Below the pieces are notes generated by a model. It had not been told where the DNA came from. It made no database searches and saw only the letters and a list, made by a program, of their open reading frames with translations. From positions 1,534,001-1,598,000 of the forward strand of contig NZ_CP139715.1 of NCBI RefSeq assembly GCF_034377285.1: DNA of 64,000 nucleotides. Reading direction: 5' to 3'. Within the stretch, counting starts at the first letter, position 1; each line of letters starts with the position of its first letter. Shown piece after piece: positions 45,523-53,598 of this stretch. Source of the DNA: Thalassobaculum sp. OXR-137. Lineage in GTDB: Bacteria > Pseudomonadota > Alphaproteobacteria > Thalassobaculales > Thalassobaculaceae. The position numbers and the translations under genes are program-made.

Positions 45523-45987
45523 CTACAGGCCGAGGTCCGACAGGCCGGCATGATCCTGCGGGCGCGGGCCCTGGGGCCAGTGGAACAGCCGTTGGTCCGC
45601 CGTGATCGCCAGATCGTTGATCGAGGCGATCCGACGCTGCATCAGGCCGTCGGGCGCGAACTCCCAGTTCTCGTTGCCATAGGCCCGGAACCAGGACCCG
45701 GCGTCGTCCCGGTACTCGTAGGCGAAGCGGACGGCGATGCGGTTATCGGTGAAGGCCCAGAGTTCCTTGATCAGCCGGTAGTCGTGTTCGCGCGCCCATT
45801 TGCGGGTCAGAAACGCGACGATCCGGTCGCGCCCGGAAAAGATCTCCGCGCGGTTCCGCCACTGGCTGTCGGGCGTATAGGCCAGCGACACCTGTTCGGG
45901 CGACCGCCCGTTCCAGGCATCTTCGGCCTTGCGCACCTTGAGCGCGGCGCTCTCCGCGTCGAAGGGCGGGAGGGGTGGACGGCTCAT
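45523..45987 (-). CDS. DUF1348 family, NTF2-like protein
   Basis: The 154-residue protein matches DUF1348, an NTF2-like fold ([22 protein letters not shown] near residues 18-39, in part, then [20 protein letters not shown]). The C-terminal half carries [23 protein letters not shown]. The conserved pocket suggests a small-molecule function, but none is established. It is 76 bases downstream of the AhpD-like gene, on the same strand, and may be its operon partner. Confidence 0.82.
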   Translation of the reverse strand: MSRPPLPPFDAESAALKVRKAEDAWNGRSPEQVSLAYTPDSQWRNRAEIFSGRDRIVAFLTRKWAREHDYRLIKELWAFTDNRIAVRFAYEYRDDAGSWFRAYGNENWEFAPDGLMQRRIASINDLAITADQRLFHWPQGPRPQDHAGLSDLGL

Positions 45988-46063
45988 CGCCTGTCTCCTT
46001 GTCTCTTCATGCTGAGCGGCGTGCCGCGGGCGCGAGGGGGGCGGCCCGCGGCACGTCGAAGGG

Positions 46064-46612
46064 TCAGGCGGCGCTGGCGCTCACCGCGGGGAAATCGATC
46101 GGGGTGCCGAACGCCTCGTTGACGTAGTTGGTCAGCGTGTTCAGCGCGACATGGGCCACGATCTCCACGATCTCGGCATCGCCATAGCCTGCCATCCGGA
46201 CCGCCGAGACGTCGGCCTCGCTGACCTTGCCGCGCTGCTGCACCAGCTTCACCGCGAAGCGGACGGCGGCGTCGGCCTTCGGATCGTTGGAGCCGCCGGC
46301 CCGGTTCGCGGCGATCTCCGCGTCGTCCAGCTTGGCCAGGTTCTTGCCCAGATAGGTGTGGGCCGACAGGCAGTAGTCGCAGCCGTTGATCTGGGCCACC
46401 GCCAGGGCGATCCGCTCCCGGGTCTGCGGCTTCAGGGCCCCCTTGGCCAGGGCGCCGTTCAGACCGAGATAGCCCTCCAGCGCGGCTGGGCTGTTGGCGG
46501 TCAGGCGGAACAGGTTCGGAACGCTGCCGAGCATTTTCTTCACCCCTTCCAGCAGCGGCTGGGAGGCGGCCGGGGCGTCTTCGATCGAGGCGGGAAGCGG
46601 AACGCGGGTCAT
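46064..46612 (-). CDS. Carboxymuconolactone decarboxylase/AhpD-like protein
   Basis: The 182-residue helical protein has the CxxC-x3-H redox motif in [15 protein letters not shown] near residues 80-94, as in AhpD-type peroxidase-related proteins. It may reduce hydroperoxides or act as a thiol oxidoreductase. AAGGAG precedes ATG 46612; the reading frame continues upstream only through the promoter. It is divergent from a TetR gene, with one TetR-like operator placed just upstream, so it is probably the regulated target. Confidence 0.85.
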   Translation of the reverse strand: MTRVPLPASIEDAPAASQPLLEGVKKMLGSVPNLFRLTANSPAALEGYLGLNGALAKGALKPQTRERIALAVAQINGCDYCLSAHTYLGKNLAKLDDAEIAANRAGGSNDPKADAAVRFAVKLVQQRGKVSEADVSAVRMAGYGDAEIVEIVAHVALNTLTNYVNEAFGTPIDFPAVSASAA

Positions 46613-46663
46613 GTCGGATCTCCTTGATGGGCGCCGATGCGCCGTTTCGGTGATCGATAATAT

Positions 46664-46677
46664 ACAGACAGGTCTGT
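46664..46677. promoter_or_regulatory. TetR-type operator 1
   Basis: ACAGAC-AG-GTCTGT (46664-46677) is an inverted repeat preceded by TAT. It lies 51 bases upstream of the AhpD-like start. A second copy is at 46757-46770. Both belong to the divergent gap between the AhpD-like and TetR genes. Confidence 0.65.
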
Positions 46678-46756
46678 CTATTATCAAGGCCGGTTTTTCC
46701 AGAATTTTCGCAGATTCTCTGGAAACCCCTTTCACTCACGCCGATGTGAATTATAT

Positions 46757-46770
46757 ACAGACCTGTCTGC
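46757..46770. promoter_or_regulatory. TetR-type operator 2
   Basis: ACAGAC-CT-GTCTGC (46757-46770) is a near-perfect repeat of operator 1, again preceded by TATAT. It lies 36 bases before the TetR start, so the regulator probably represses its own gene and the AhpD-like gene. Confidence 0.65.
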
Positions 46771-46806
46771 TCCCCTTGCGGACGCTTAAGAAAAGGAGCC
46801 TGTGCC

Positions 46807-47385
46807 GTGAAGTCCCGCCGCGACGAACTCGTCGATACCGCCCTGCGCCTGTTCTATGCCCAGGGCTTCCACGCCACCGGGATCGACAAGGTCCTGGCCG
46901 AGGCCGGGGTGGCGAAGATGACCCTGTACAAGCACTTCCGCTCGAAGGACGAGCTGATCCTGGCGGCGCTGCACCGGCGCGATGAGCAGTTCCGCAACTG
47001 GCTGATGGGCGAGATGGAGCGGGCGTCGGCCGATCCGCGCGAACGGCTGCTCGCCATGTTCGACGCGCTGGAAGACTGGTTCGAGGGGCGCGCCTTCAAG
47101 GGGATGGGGTTTTCCGGCTGCGTCTTCATCAACGCCGCCGGCGAGTTCGGCGATGCCGACCACCCGGCCCACCGGTCGTGCAGCGAGCACAAGCGGCTGA
47201 TCGTCGATTACCTGGCGAAGGTCTGTGCCGAGGCCGGGGCCTCCGACCCCCAGGGCCTGGCGGAACAGCTCGCCCTGCTCAAGGAGGGGGCCATCGTCAC
47301 CGCCCAGGTCCGGGGCATGCCCGACGCCGCGCAGACCGCCAAGGCCATGGCCCGGGGCATCCTCGACGCGGCGCTGGCGGCGTAG
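46807..47385 (+). CDS. TetR-family transcriptional regulator
   Basis: The 192-residue repressor has the TetR N-terminal helix-turn-helix (TALRLFYAQGFHATGIDKVL, then VAKMTLYKHFRSKDEL) and a variable ligand-binding C-terminal domain with a Cys in SGCVFINAA near residue 105. The start is GTG 46807 with AGGAG about 9 bases upstream. Two operators lie in the divergent region shared with the AhpD-like gene, pointing to a repressor responding to a small ligand or oxidant. Confidence 0.88.
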   Translation: MKSRRDELVDTALRLFYAQGFHATGIDKVLAEAGVAKMTLYKHFRSKDELILAALHRRDEQFRNWLMGEMERASADPRERLLAMFDALEDWFEGRAFKGMGFSGCVFINAAGEFGDADHPAHRSCSEHKRLIVDYLAKVCAEAGASDPQGLAEQLALLKEGAIVTAQVRGMPDAAQTAKAMARGILDAALAA

Positions 47386-47388
47386 ACC

Positions 47389-48366
47389 CTACCGGTAGGT
47401 GCGATCCTCGACCGGCGTGGTGGCGATGGCGTCGCGCAGGGCCGCCAGCAGCATTTCCTCCGCCCGGTTCTTCGCCGTCTTCGGGTTCCAGACCAGATAG
47501 ACATCGATCGCCGCCAGGGACTCGTAGGGCGGCACCTGCCACAGCCGCCCGTCGGCCACGTCGCGTGCGGCCACATGCACCGGCAGCGGGCCGATGCCGA
47601 TGCCGGTGTAGATCATCCGCGTGACCTCCTCCAGGTTGCTCGACATGCCGGTGATCCTCTGGCCGAGCTCGGCCTGGGCGCGCATGAGCGTCACCGGCTT
47701 CAGGGCGTCGTGCAGCCGGTCGGTCTCGAAGCTGACGGAATTGTGCCCGGCCAGGTCGGCCAGGGTCAGGTCGGTGCGGCCGAACAGGCTGTGATGCGGC
47801 CCGCAGAACAGGCCGAAGAACTCGCGGTACAGCTGTTCGTATTCGAGCTGCGGGTTCGGCTCGCGCACCAGACAGATCGCGAAGGAGGCGCGCTTGGCCA
47901 TCACCTCGGCCACCGCGTCGGCGCTGGACAGCACGTCCAGGGAGAGGCTGACCCCCGGGTTGGCCCGATGGAACTGTGCCAGCACCCGGTCGAACAGCGG
48001 GCAGACCACATGGCTCGCCACCGCGATCGTCACATGGCCGCGGATCTCGTCGGTCACCTCCCGCATCAGAGTGGAGAGCCGCAGGACCGAGCCGTTGATC
48101 TCGAGCGCCGCCTGATACAGCAACTCGCCGGCGTCGGTCAGGGCGTAGTGCCCGGGCGACCGGTCGATCAGCCGGCGGCCGAGCCGATCCTCCAGCTTCT
48201 TCAAGGCGGTGGAGACCGAGGGCTGTTTCAGGCTGAGCCGCTGCGCCGCGTCGGTCACCGACCGGCTCTCGGCCAGAACCACGAAAGTACGCAGCAGATT
48301 CCAGTCCAGCTCGCGGGCGATCCGGTCGGGGTCGAGATACGGGTCGGATGAGGTCATAGCTTTCAT
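47389..48366 (-). CDS. LysR-family transcriptional regulator
   Basis: The 325-residue LysR regulator has an N-terminal helix-turn-helix (LLRTFVVLAESRSVTDAAQR, KQPSVSTALKKLEDRLG) preceded by about 22 residues. It is divergent from the second PotB/C/D/A-like operon (85-base gap with a TTCA..AATA-N9-TATTTGAA dyad), so it probably controls it. It is convergent with TetR at a 3-base gap. Starts at 48366 or 48357 are equally possible. Confidence 0.87.
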   Translation of the reverse strand: MKAMTSSDPYLDPDRIARELDWNLLRTFVVLAESRSVTDAAQRLSLKQPSVSTALKKLEDRLGRRLIDRSPGHYALTDAGELLYQAALEINGSVLRLSTLMREVTDEIRGHVTIAVASHVVCPLFDRVLAQFHRANPGVSLSLDVLSSADAVAEVMAKRASFAICLVREPNPQLEYEQLYREFFGLFCGPHHSLFGRTDLTLADLAGHNSVSFETDRLHDALKPVTLMRAQAELGQRITGMSSNLEEVTRMIYTGIGIGPLPVHVAARDVADGRLWQVPPYESLAAIDVYLVWNPKTAKNRAEEMLLAALRDAIATTPVEDRTYR

Positions 48367-48371
48367 CGATA

Positions 48372-48397
48372 TTCAGAATACATCATATCTATTTGAA
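48372..48397. promoter_or_regulatory. Putative LysR binding dyad
   Basis: TTCAGAATA (48372-48380) and TATTTGAA (48390-48397) form an imperfect inverted repeat around a 9-base spacer, in the AT-rich gap between the LysR gene and the ABC operon. The AATA-N9-TATT part is similar to LysR T-N11-A sites. Confidence 0.4.
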
Positions 48398-48451
48398 CTA
48401 TGGTTAAGGACTTCGCAAGCTTTCGGCGATCACAGCAATGAAGGCTGATGA

Positions 48452-49318
48452 ATGTCGGTTGAAGCGCGCGAAGCCCGCCAGCCCTGGATTCTCCTGTCGC
48501 CGGCCCTGACGGCGGTCGGGCTGCTGCTGTTCGTGCCGCTGCTCTTCATCGTGGTCTACAGCTTCTGGCTGCGCACCGCCTCCGGCGCCGATCAGGTCGG
48601 CTTCTTCCTCGACAACTGGCAGGAAGCGCTGACCGACCGGTTCTACCGCGACATCCTGATCTCCACCCTGCGCATCGCCGCGATCACCACGGTGGTCTGC
48701 GCGCTGATGGGCTATCCGTCGGCGTATTTCATAGCCCGGGCCCGCGGCAACAAGGCGATCCTGCTGCTGCTGCTCATGCTGCCATTCTGGATCAGCTACA
48801 TCATCCGCACGATGAGCTGGATCAACATCCTCGGGGTGTCCGGCGCGCTGAACACCTTCCTGATGTGGACCGGGCTGATCTCCGAGCCGATCCAGATGCT
48901 CTACAACGAGCCGACGGTGATCCTCGGCCTCGTCCACTTCCTGCTGCCGTTCATGATCCTCAACGTCTATGTCAGCCTCGACGGCATCGACCGGACGCTG
49001 GAGGAGGCGGCGACCTCGCTGGGCGCCAACCGGTGGGAGGCGTTCCTGCAGGTCACCCTGCCGCTGTCCCTGCCCGGTCTCGCCGCCGGCGGGCTGCTGT
49101 GCTTCGTGCTGGGGGCCGGCACCTACATCACGCCGCTGGTCCTGGGCGGGCCGAGCGACGCCATGTTCGCCAATCTGGTGTTCGAGGCGATCATCACCCA
49201 GCTCAACTGGCCGCTCGGCTCGGCGCTGAGCCTCATGCTGCTGGCCGTGCTCGGCCTGCTGGTGGCGATCTACAACCGCTACCTGGGCATGGCCCAGCTC
49301 ATGAAGGGGCTCGGGTGA
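48452..49318 (+). CDS. PotB-like ABC transporter permease
   Basis: The 288-residue permease has about six transmembrane helices and the EAA loop (LEEAATSLGANRWEAFLQVTLP near residues 184-205, in part). It is the first gene of a complete PotB-C-D-A-like importer. Its stop overlaps the next gene's ATG (TGATG). It is regulated probably by the divergent LysR. Confidence 0.9.
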   Translation: MSVEAREARQPWILLSPALTAVGLLLFVPLLFIVVYSFWLRTASGADQVGFFLDNWQEALTDRFYRDILISTLRIAAITTVVCALMGYPSAYFIARARGNKAILLLLLMLPFWISYIIRTMSWINILGVSGALNTFLMWTGLISEPIQMLYNEPTVILGLVHFLLPFMILNVYVSLDGIDRTLEEAATSLGANRWEAFLQVTLPLSLPGLAAGGLLCFVLGAGTYITPLVLGGPSDAMFANLVFEAIITQLNWPLGSALSLMLLAVLGLLVAIYNRYLGMAQLMKGLG

Positions 49319-50121
49319 TGCGGAGCACGAGCGGCCTGGGCTGGCACCTGATCCGCGGCTGGGCGCTGCTGGTCTATGTCTTCATGTTCCTGCCGGTGGC
49401 GGTCGTGGTGCTGCTCAGCTTCAACGACAGCCAGTTCGGCAGCTTCCCGATGACCGGCCTGTCTTTCCGCTGGTTCGTCGAGCTGTGGGAGAACGAGGCG
49501 ATCCTGCGGGCCTTCGAGACGTCGATCGTCCTCGGCCTGCTGACCTCGATCATCTCCACCACGCTGGGCGTGCTCGCCAGCCTCGCCCTGGTCCGCTACC
49601 GGGTGCCCGGGGCGAACGCGATCTCGACCCTGCTGATCGCGCCGATCCTGGTGCCCGAGGTGGTGCTGGCGGTGGCGCTGCTGCTGTTCCTCAATTTCCT
49701 GGGCATCCACAAGAGCTTCGCCCTGCTGCTGTTCGGGCATGTGATCTTCACCCTGCCCTTCGTCATCCTCGTGGTGCAGGCCCGCCTGGTCGGCATCAAG
49801 CGCGAGGTGGAGGAAGCCGCCCTGAGCCTGGGAGCCAACCCGGTCCAGACCTTCTTCCAGATCACCCTGCCGCTGATGCTGCCGGCGGTGCTGGCGGGCG
49901 CTTTGTTCGCCTTCACCATCAGCTTCGACGACATCACCGGCACCCTGTTCTGGAAGCCCGGTGGGGTCGAGACCATCCCCACCCAGATCTTCGCCATGCT
50001 GCGGAACTCGATCTCTCCGGAGATCAACGCGCTCGGCACGGTGATGATCGTGATGACCGTCGGCCTGCCGCTGCTGGGAGTGGCGGTGGCCCGCCGCCTC
50101 GCCCAACGCAGCGGGGGCTGA
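49318..50121 (+). CDS. PotC-like ABC transporter permease
   Basis: The 267-residue permease has about six helices and the EAA loop VEEAALSLGANPVQTFFQITLP near residues 163-184 (in part). It is coupled to the preceding permease by overlap of stop and start. The second channel subunit of the importer. Confidence 0.9.
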   Translation: MRSTSGLGWHLIRGWALLVYVFMFLPVAVVVLLSFNDSQFGSFPMTGLSFRWFVELWENEAILRAFETSIVLGLLTSIISTTLGVLASLALVRYRVPGANAISTLLIAPILVPEVVLAVALLLFLNFLGIHKSFALLLFGHVIFTLPFVILVVQARLVGIKREVEEAALSLGANPVQTFFQITLPLMLPAVLAGALFAFTISFDDITGTLFWKPGGVETIPTQIFAMLRNSISPEINALGTVMIVMTVGLPLLGVAVARRLAQRSGG

Positions 50122-50161
50122 TGCCGATTTCCGATCTCATAAGAACCCACAGGAGAGCTTC

Positions 50162-51316
50162 ATGACCGATAAGATGGACGCCACCACCCGCCTGGAGCGG
50201 CTGCGCGAACGCTATATGAACGGCGACCTCGACCGCCGCGGCTTCCTCGGCCTGATCGGTGCCGCCGGCCTGGCCTACGGCGTGCAGACGCCCTTCGCCC
50301 GTCATGCCCTGGCCGCCAATGTCAGCCAGGTCCGGTTCGACGGCTGGGGCGGCGTGGTCTCCGAGGCGTTCCGCAAATACGCCTTCGATCCGTACACCAA
50401 GCAGACCGGCATCGAGGTGGTCGACGGCACCTTCGGCGGCGGCGACGAGTACCTGTCGCGGGTCAAGGCCAGCCAGTCCGGCGAGTACAACATCGCCCAC
50501 CTGTCCGGCGTGTTCGACTATGCCCGCTACCACAATCTCGGCCTGTCCTCGGAGCTGAACGAGGCCAACATCCCGAACCTGAAATACGTCATCCCCAAGC
50601 TGGTAGACGTGTTCCGCGCGGTCACAGACGGCAAGCTGTCCTGCGTACCCTACGACTACGGCACCACCGGCATCGCCTATGACCGCAAGCACATCTCCGA
50701 CGACGAGATGAAGGAGAAGGGTGCCAAGATCCTCATCGACGAGAAGCTGAAGGACAAGATCTCCGGCTGGGGCGACTGGCGCACCCGGATCTGGTTCGGC
50801 GCCCTGCAGACCGGCCAGGATCCGAACAACGCGACCGACATGGACGCGGTGTGGGACGCCATCCGCAAGCACCGCGATCTGTCCCTGAAGTACTGGGGTT
50901 CGGGGGCCGAGCTGATGAGCCTGCTGGCCGAGGAGGAGATCTACGTCACCGAGGGCTGGTCCGGCCGGATCTATGCGCTGCAGGAGCAGGGCCACGACAT
51001 CGGCTACATGGATCCGCCGAACGGCTACGGCTGGCAGGAATGCCTGTTCGTCATCAAGGGCTCGCCGATGGAGCCCTGCGAGGAGCTGCTGAACTTCATG
51101 CTGGCGCCGGAGACCTCCATCGCCGTGGCGGAAGGGCAGAACTACCCGCCGGCGCTGGACCCGCAGAAGGTCGATCTCGGCAAGAAGATCCCGACCCTGC
51201 CGGCCTTCGATCCGACCGGCAAGCTGGCCGGCCTGACCTTCGCCGATCCGCAGTACTGGAACAGCCACGAGGCCGACTGGTCGAAGACCTTCGGCCGGGT
51301 CCAGAAGGGCTACTAA
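50162..51316 (+). CDS. PotD-like ABC transporter substrate-binding protein
   Basis: The 384-residue binding protein has a long N-terminal region with a Tat-type motif (DRRGFLGLIGAAGLAYG, about residues 22-38) and cleavage near HALAA. The mature part is of PotD type (DGWGGVVSEAFRKYAFDPY near 60, VPYDYGTTGIAYDR near 162). It is similar in type, not in sequence detail, to the first binding protein of the window. The ligand is unknown. CAGGAG lies 7 bases before the ATG. Confidence 0.87.
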   Translation: MTDKMDATTRLERLRERYMNGDLDRRGFLGLIGAAGLAYGVQTPFARHALAANVSQVRFDGWGGVVSEAFRKYAFDPYTKQTGIEVVDGTFGGGDEYLSRVKASQSGEYNIAHLSGVFDYARYHNLGLSSELNEANIPNLKYVIPKLVDVFRAVTDGKLSCVPYDYGTTGIAYDRKHISDDEMKEKGAKILIDEKLKDKISGWGDWRTRIWFGALQTGQDPNNATDMDAVWDAIRKHRDLSLKYWGSGAELMSLLAEEEIYVTEGWSGRIYALQEQGHDIGYMDPPNGYGWQECLFVIKGSPMEPCEELLNFMLAPETSIAVAEGQNYPPALDPQKVDLGKKIPTLPAFDPTGKLAGLTFADPQYWNSHEADWSKTFGRVQKGY

Positions 51317-51323
51317 GACGTCA

Positions 51324-51353
51324 GCCCCCTTCCGGCAGCCGCCGGGAGGGGGC
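51324..51353 (+). other. Strong stem-loop between binding protein and ATPase genes
   Basis: GCCCCCTTCCGGC (51324-51336) pairs with 51341-51353 over a 4-base loop (12 of 13 pairs plus one G-T). It begins 8 bases after the binding-protein stop. Such hairpins usually keep the binding protein mRNA more abundant than the downstream ATPase. Confidence 0.65.
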
Positions 51354-51388
51354 CCTCACGCAGCCAGGGAACGGACGGGAGTGTCCAG

Positions 51389-52462
51389 GTGAGCTCGGTA
51401 GTCCTGAAGAACATCGTCAAGCGGTTCGGCAGCTTCACCGCCGTCCATCCGTCGGATCTGGAGATCGCGGAAGGGGATTTCGTCACCCTGCTGGGCCCGT
51501 CCGGCTGCGGCAAGACGACGACCCTGCGGATGATCGCCGGCCTGCTCGACCCGAGCGAGGGCGAGATCCTGATCGGCGGCAGGCGGGTCAACGACGTCCC
51601 GATCCACAAGCGCAATCTGGGCATCGTGTTCCAGAACTACGCCCTGTTCCCGCACAAGACGGTGGCCGACAACGTCGCCTTCGGCCTGAAATACCGCAAG
51701 GTCTCCAAGGACGAGATCGCCCGCCGGGTGGAACAGGCCCTCAATCTGGTGCAGCTCCCCCATGTGGGCGGCCGCTATCCCAAGGAACTCTCCGGCGGCC
51801 AGCAGCAGCGCATTGCGCTGGCCCGCGCCATCGTCATCGAGCCGGACGTCCTGCTCCTCGACGAGCCGCTCTCGGCGCTGGACGCTAACCTGCGCGAGGA
51901 CATGCGGGTCGAGTTGAAGCGCATCCAGCACCAGATCGGCGTGACCACCGTCTTCGTCACTCACGACCAGTCGGAGGCCTTGGCCATGTCCGACCGCATC
52001 GTGGTGATGAGCGGCGGCCGGATCGAGCAGGTCGGCACGCCGGAGGAGGTCTACAACCGGCCGCGCAGCGAGTTCGTCGCCAACTTCCTGGGCGCCTCCA
52101 ACATCCTGGACGGGGTGTGCCGGTCGCGCGGCGGCGATACGGCCAGCCTGGAGGTGCCGCTGTTCGGCACGGTGCCAGTGCCGCAGGACAAGGCGGCCGG
52201 CGTGTCCGACGGGCCCGCCAAGCTGGTGATCCGGGCCGAGAAGCTGACCCTGATGGATCCCCGCGCAGATACGTCAGGGATGATCGCCACCCAGGCGACG
52301 GTGGAGACCGTCGATTACCAGGGTCAGACCGTGCGTTATTTCGTGCGCGCCGGCGACCGGTCGTTCCAGGCGATCAACATGATCAACGAGCGCCCCTTCG
52401 CCGAAGGCAGCACCGTCACGATCGCCTTCCGGCCCAAGGACTGCGCCGCCCTGCCGGGCTGA
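51389..52462 (+). CDS. PotA-like ABC transporter ATP-binding protein
   Basis: The 357-residue ATPase has Walker A GPSGCGKTT at about residues 36-44, signature LSGGQQQR, Walker B VLLLDEPLSALD and switch His in FVTHDQS. A TOBE domain follows (about 270-355). The start is GTG 51389 with ACGGGAG upstream. It drives the PotBC-like permeases. Confidence 0.9.
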   Translation: MSSVVLKNIVKRFGSFTAVHPSDLEIAEGDFVTLLGPSGCGKTTTLRMIAGLLDPSEGEILIGGRRVNDVPIHKRNLGIVFQNYALFPHKTVADNVAFGLKYRKVSKDEIARRVEQALNLVQLPHVGGRYPKELSGGQQQRIALARAIVIEPDVLLLDEPLSALDANLREDMRVELKRIQHQIGVTTVFVTHDQSEALAMSDRIVVMSGGRIEQVGTPEEVYNRPRSEFVANFLGASNILDGVCRSRGGDTASLEVPLFGTVPVPQDKAAGVSDGPAKLVIRAEKLTLMDPRADTSGMIATQATVETVDYQGQTVRYFVRAGDRSFQAINMINERPFAEGSTVTIAFRPKDCAALPG

Positions 52463-52492
52463 TCACAACCCCGACCCGAATTGGACCGCATC

Positions 52493-53590
52493 ATGACCAA
52501 GGCCGATGTCATCGTCATTGGCGGAGGAATCGCCGGCATCACCGCCGGTGCCTGCCTGGCCCGCGACCTTTCCGTCCTGGTTCTGGAGGGGGAGTCCCGG
52601 ATCGGTTACCACGCCACCGGCCGCTCTGCCGCGATCCTGATCCGCAACTACGGCAACGCCACCCTGCGGGCGCTGAACCTGGCCTCCGCACCGTTCCTGG
52701 AAGCTCCGCAGGAGGTCAGCGACGACAGCCTGCTCAGCCCGCGCGGCGAGATGCTGGTGGCGGGCGAGGACGAACTGCCGGATCTGGAGGCCTATGTCGA
52801 CGGCGCGACCGGCATGGAGATCCTGACCGGCGCCCAGGCCCGGGAACTGGTCCCGATCCTGCGGGCCGAGGCGATCGTGAAGGCGGCGATCGAATGGGAC
52901 GCCCAGGACATCGACGTCGACCGGATGCTGTCGGGCTATGCAAGGCTGCTGCGCCGGCGGGGCGGGGTGGTGGAGACCGATGTGACGGTGCGCGACATCC
53001 GCCGCGAGTCCGGCCATTGGAAGATCACCTCCGACCGAGAAACCTATTCCGCCGCCATCGTCATCAACGCCGCCGGCGCCTGGGCGGGTGGCGTGGGCCG
53101 GATGGCCGGCGCCACCGACATCGCCCTGTCGCCGCTGCGCCGCACGGCGGCGATCCTGCCGGCGCCGGAGGCGCACGACATCTCTCGCTGGCCGCTCTTC
53201 GCGCCGGCGACCGAGGCCTGGTACGCCAAGCCGGAGGCCGGCAAGCTGCTGGTCAGCCCGGCCGACGAGGATCCGGTCGAACCCCATGACGCCTGGGCCG
53301 ACGACATGGTGCTCGCGGAGGGTCTGGACCGGTTCGAGCGGGCGGTCGACTACACCGTGTCGCGGGTCGAGACGAGCTGGGCGGGCCTGCGGACCTTCGC
53401 CCCGGATCGCACCCCGGTGGTCGGCATGGACCCGGGCGCCGACGGGTTCTTCTGGCTGGCCGGCCAGGGCGGCTACGGCGTTCAGACCGCCCCCGCCCTC
53501 TCCACCCTGACCGCGGAGATGATCCTGGGCGGGCCGACAAGCCTGAAGCCGGAGATCGTCGCCGCCCTGTCGCCGTCCCGCTTCGCGTAG
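52493..53590 (+). CDS. DAO-type FAD-dependent oxidoreductase
   Basis: The 365-residue protein belongs to the glycine/D-amino-acid oxidase family. The FAD dinucleotide motif VIGGGIAGITAG is at residues 8-19, and GRSAAILIRNYGN near residue 45 is typical. A C-terminal FAD-contacting WLAGQGGYGVQTAP stretch is present. It oxidises an amine or amino acid. It is the last gene of the ABC operon, so it probably acts on the imported ligand. ATG 52493 is used; an in-frame TTG at 52481 is possible. Confidence 0.87.
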   Translation: MTKADVIVIGGGIAGITAGACLARDLSVLVLEGESRIGYHATGRSAAILIRNYGNATLRALNLASAPFLEAPQEVSDDSLLSPRGEMLVAGEDELPDLEAYVDGATGMEILTGAQARELVPILRAEAIVKAAIEWDAQDIDVDRMLSGYARLLRRRGGVVETDVTVRDIRRESGHWKITSDRETYSAAIVINAAGAWAGGVGRMAGATDIALSPLRRTAAILPAPEAHDISRWPLFAPATEAWYAKPEAGKLLVSPADEDPVEPHDAWADDMVLAEGLDRFERAVDYTVSRVETSWAGLRTFAPDRTPVVGMDPGADGFFWLAGQGGYGVQTAPALSTLTAEMILGGPTSLKPEIVAALSPSRFA

Positions 53591-53598
53591 AGGGCCGG

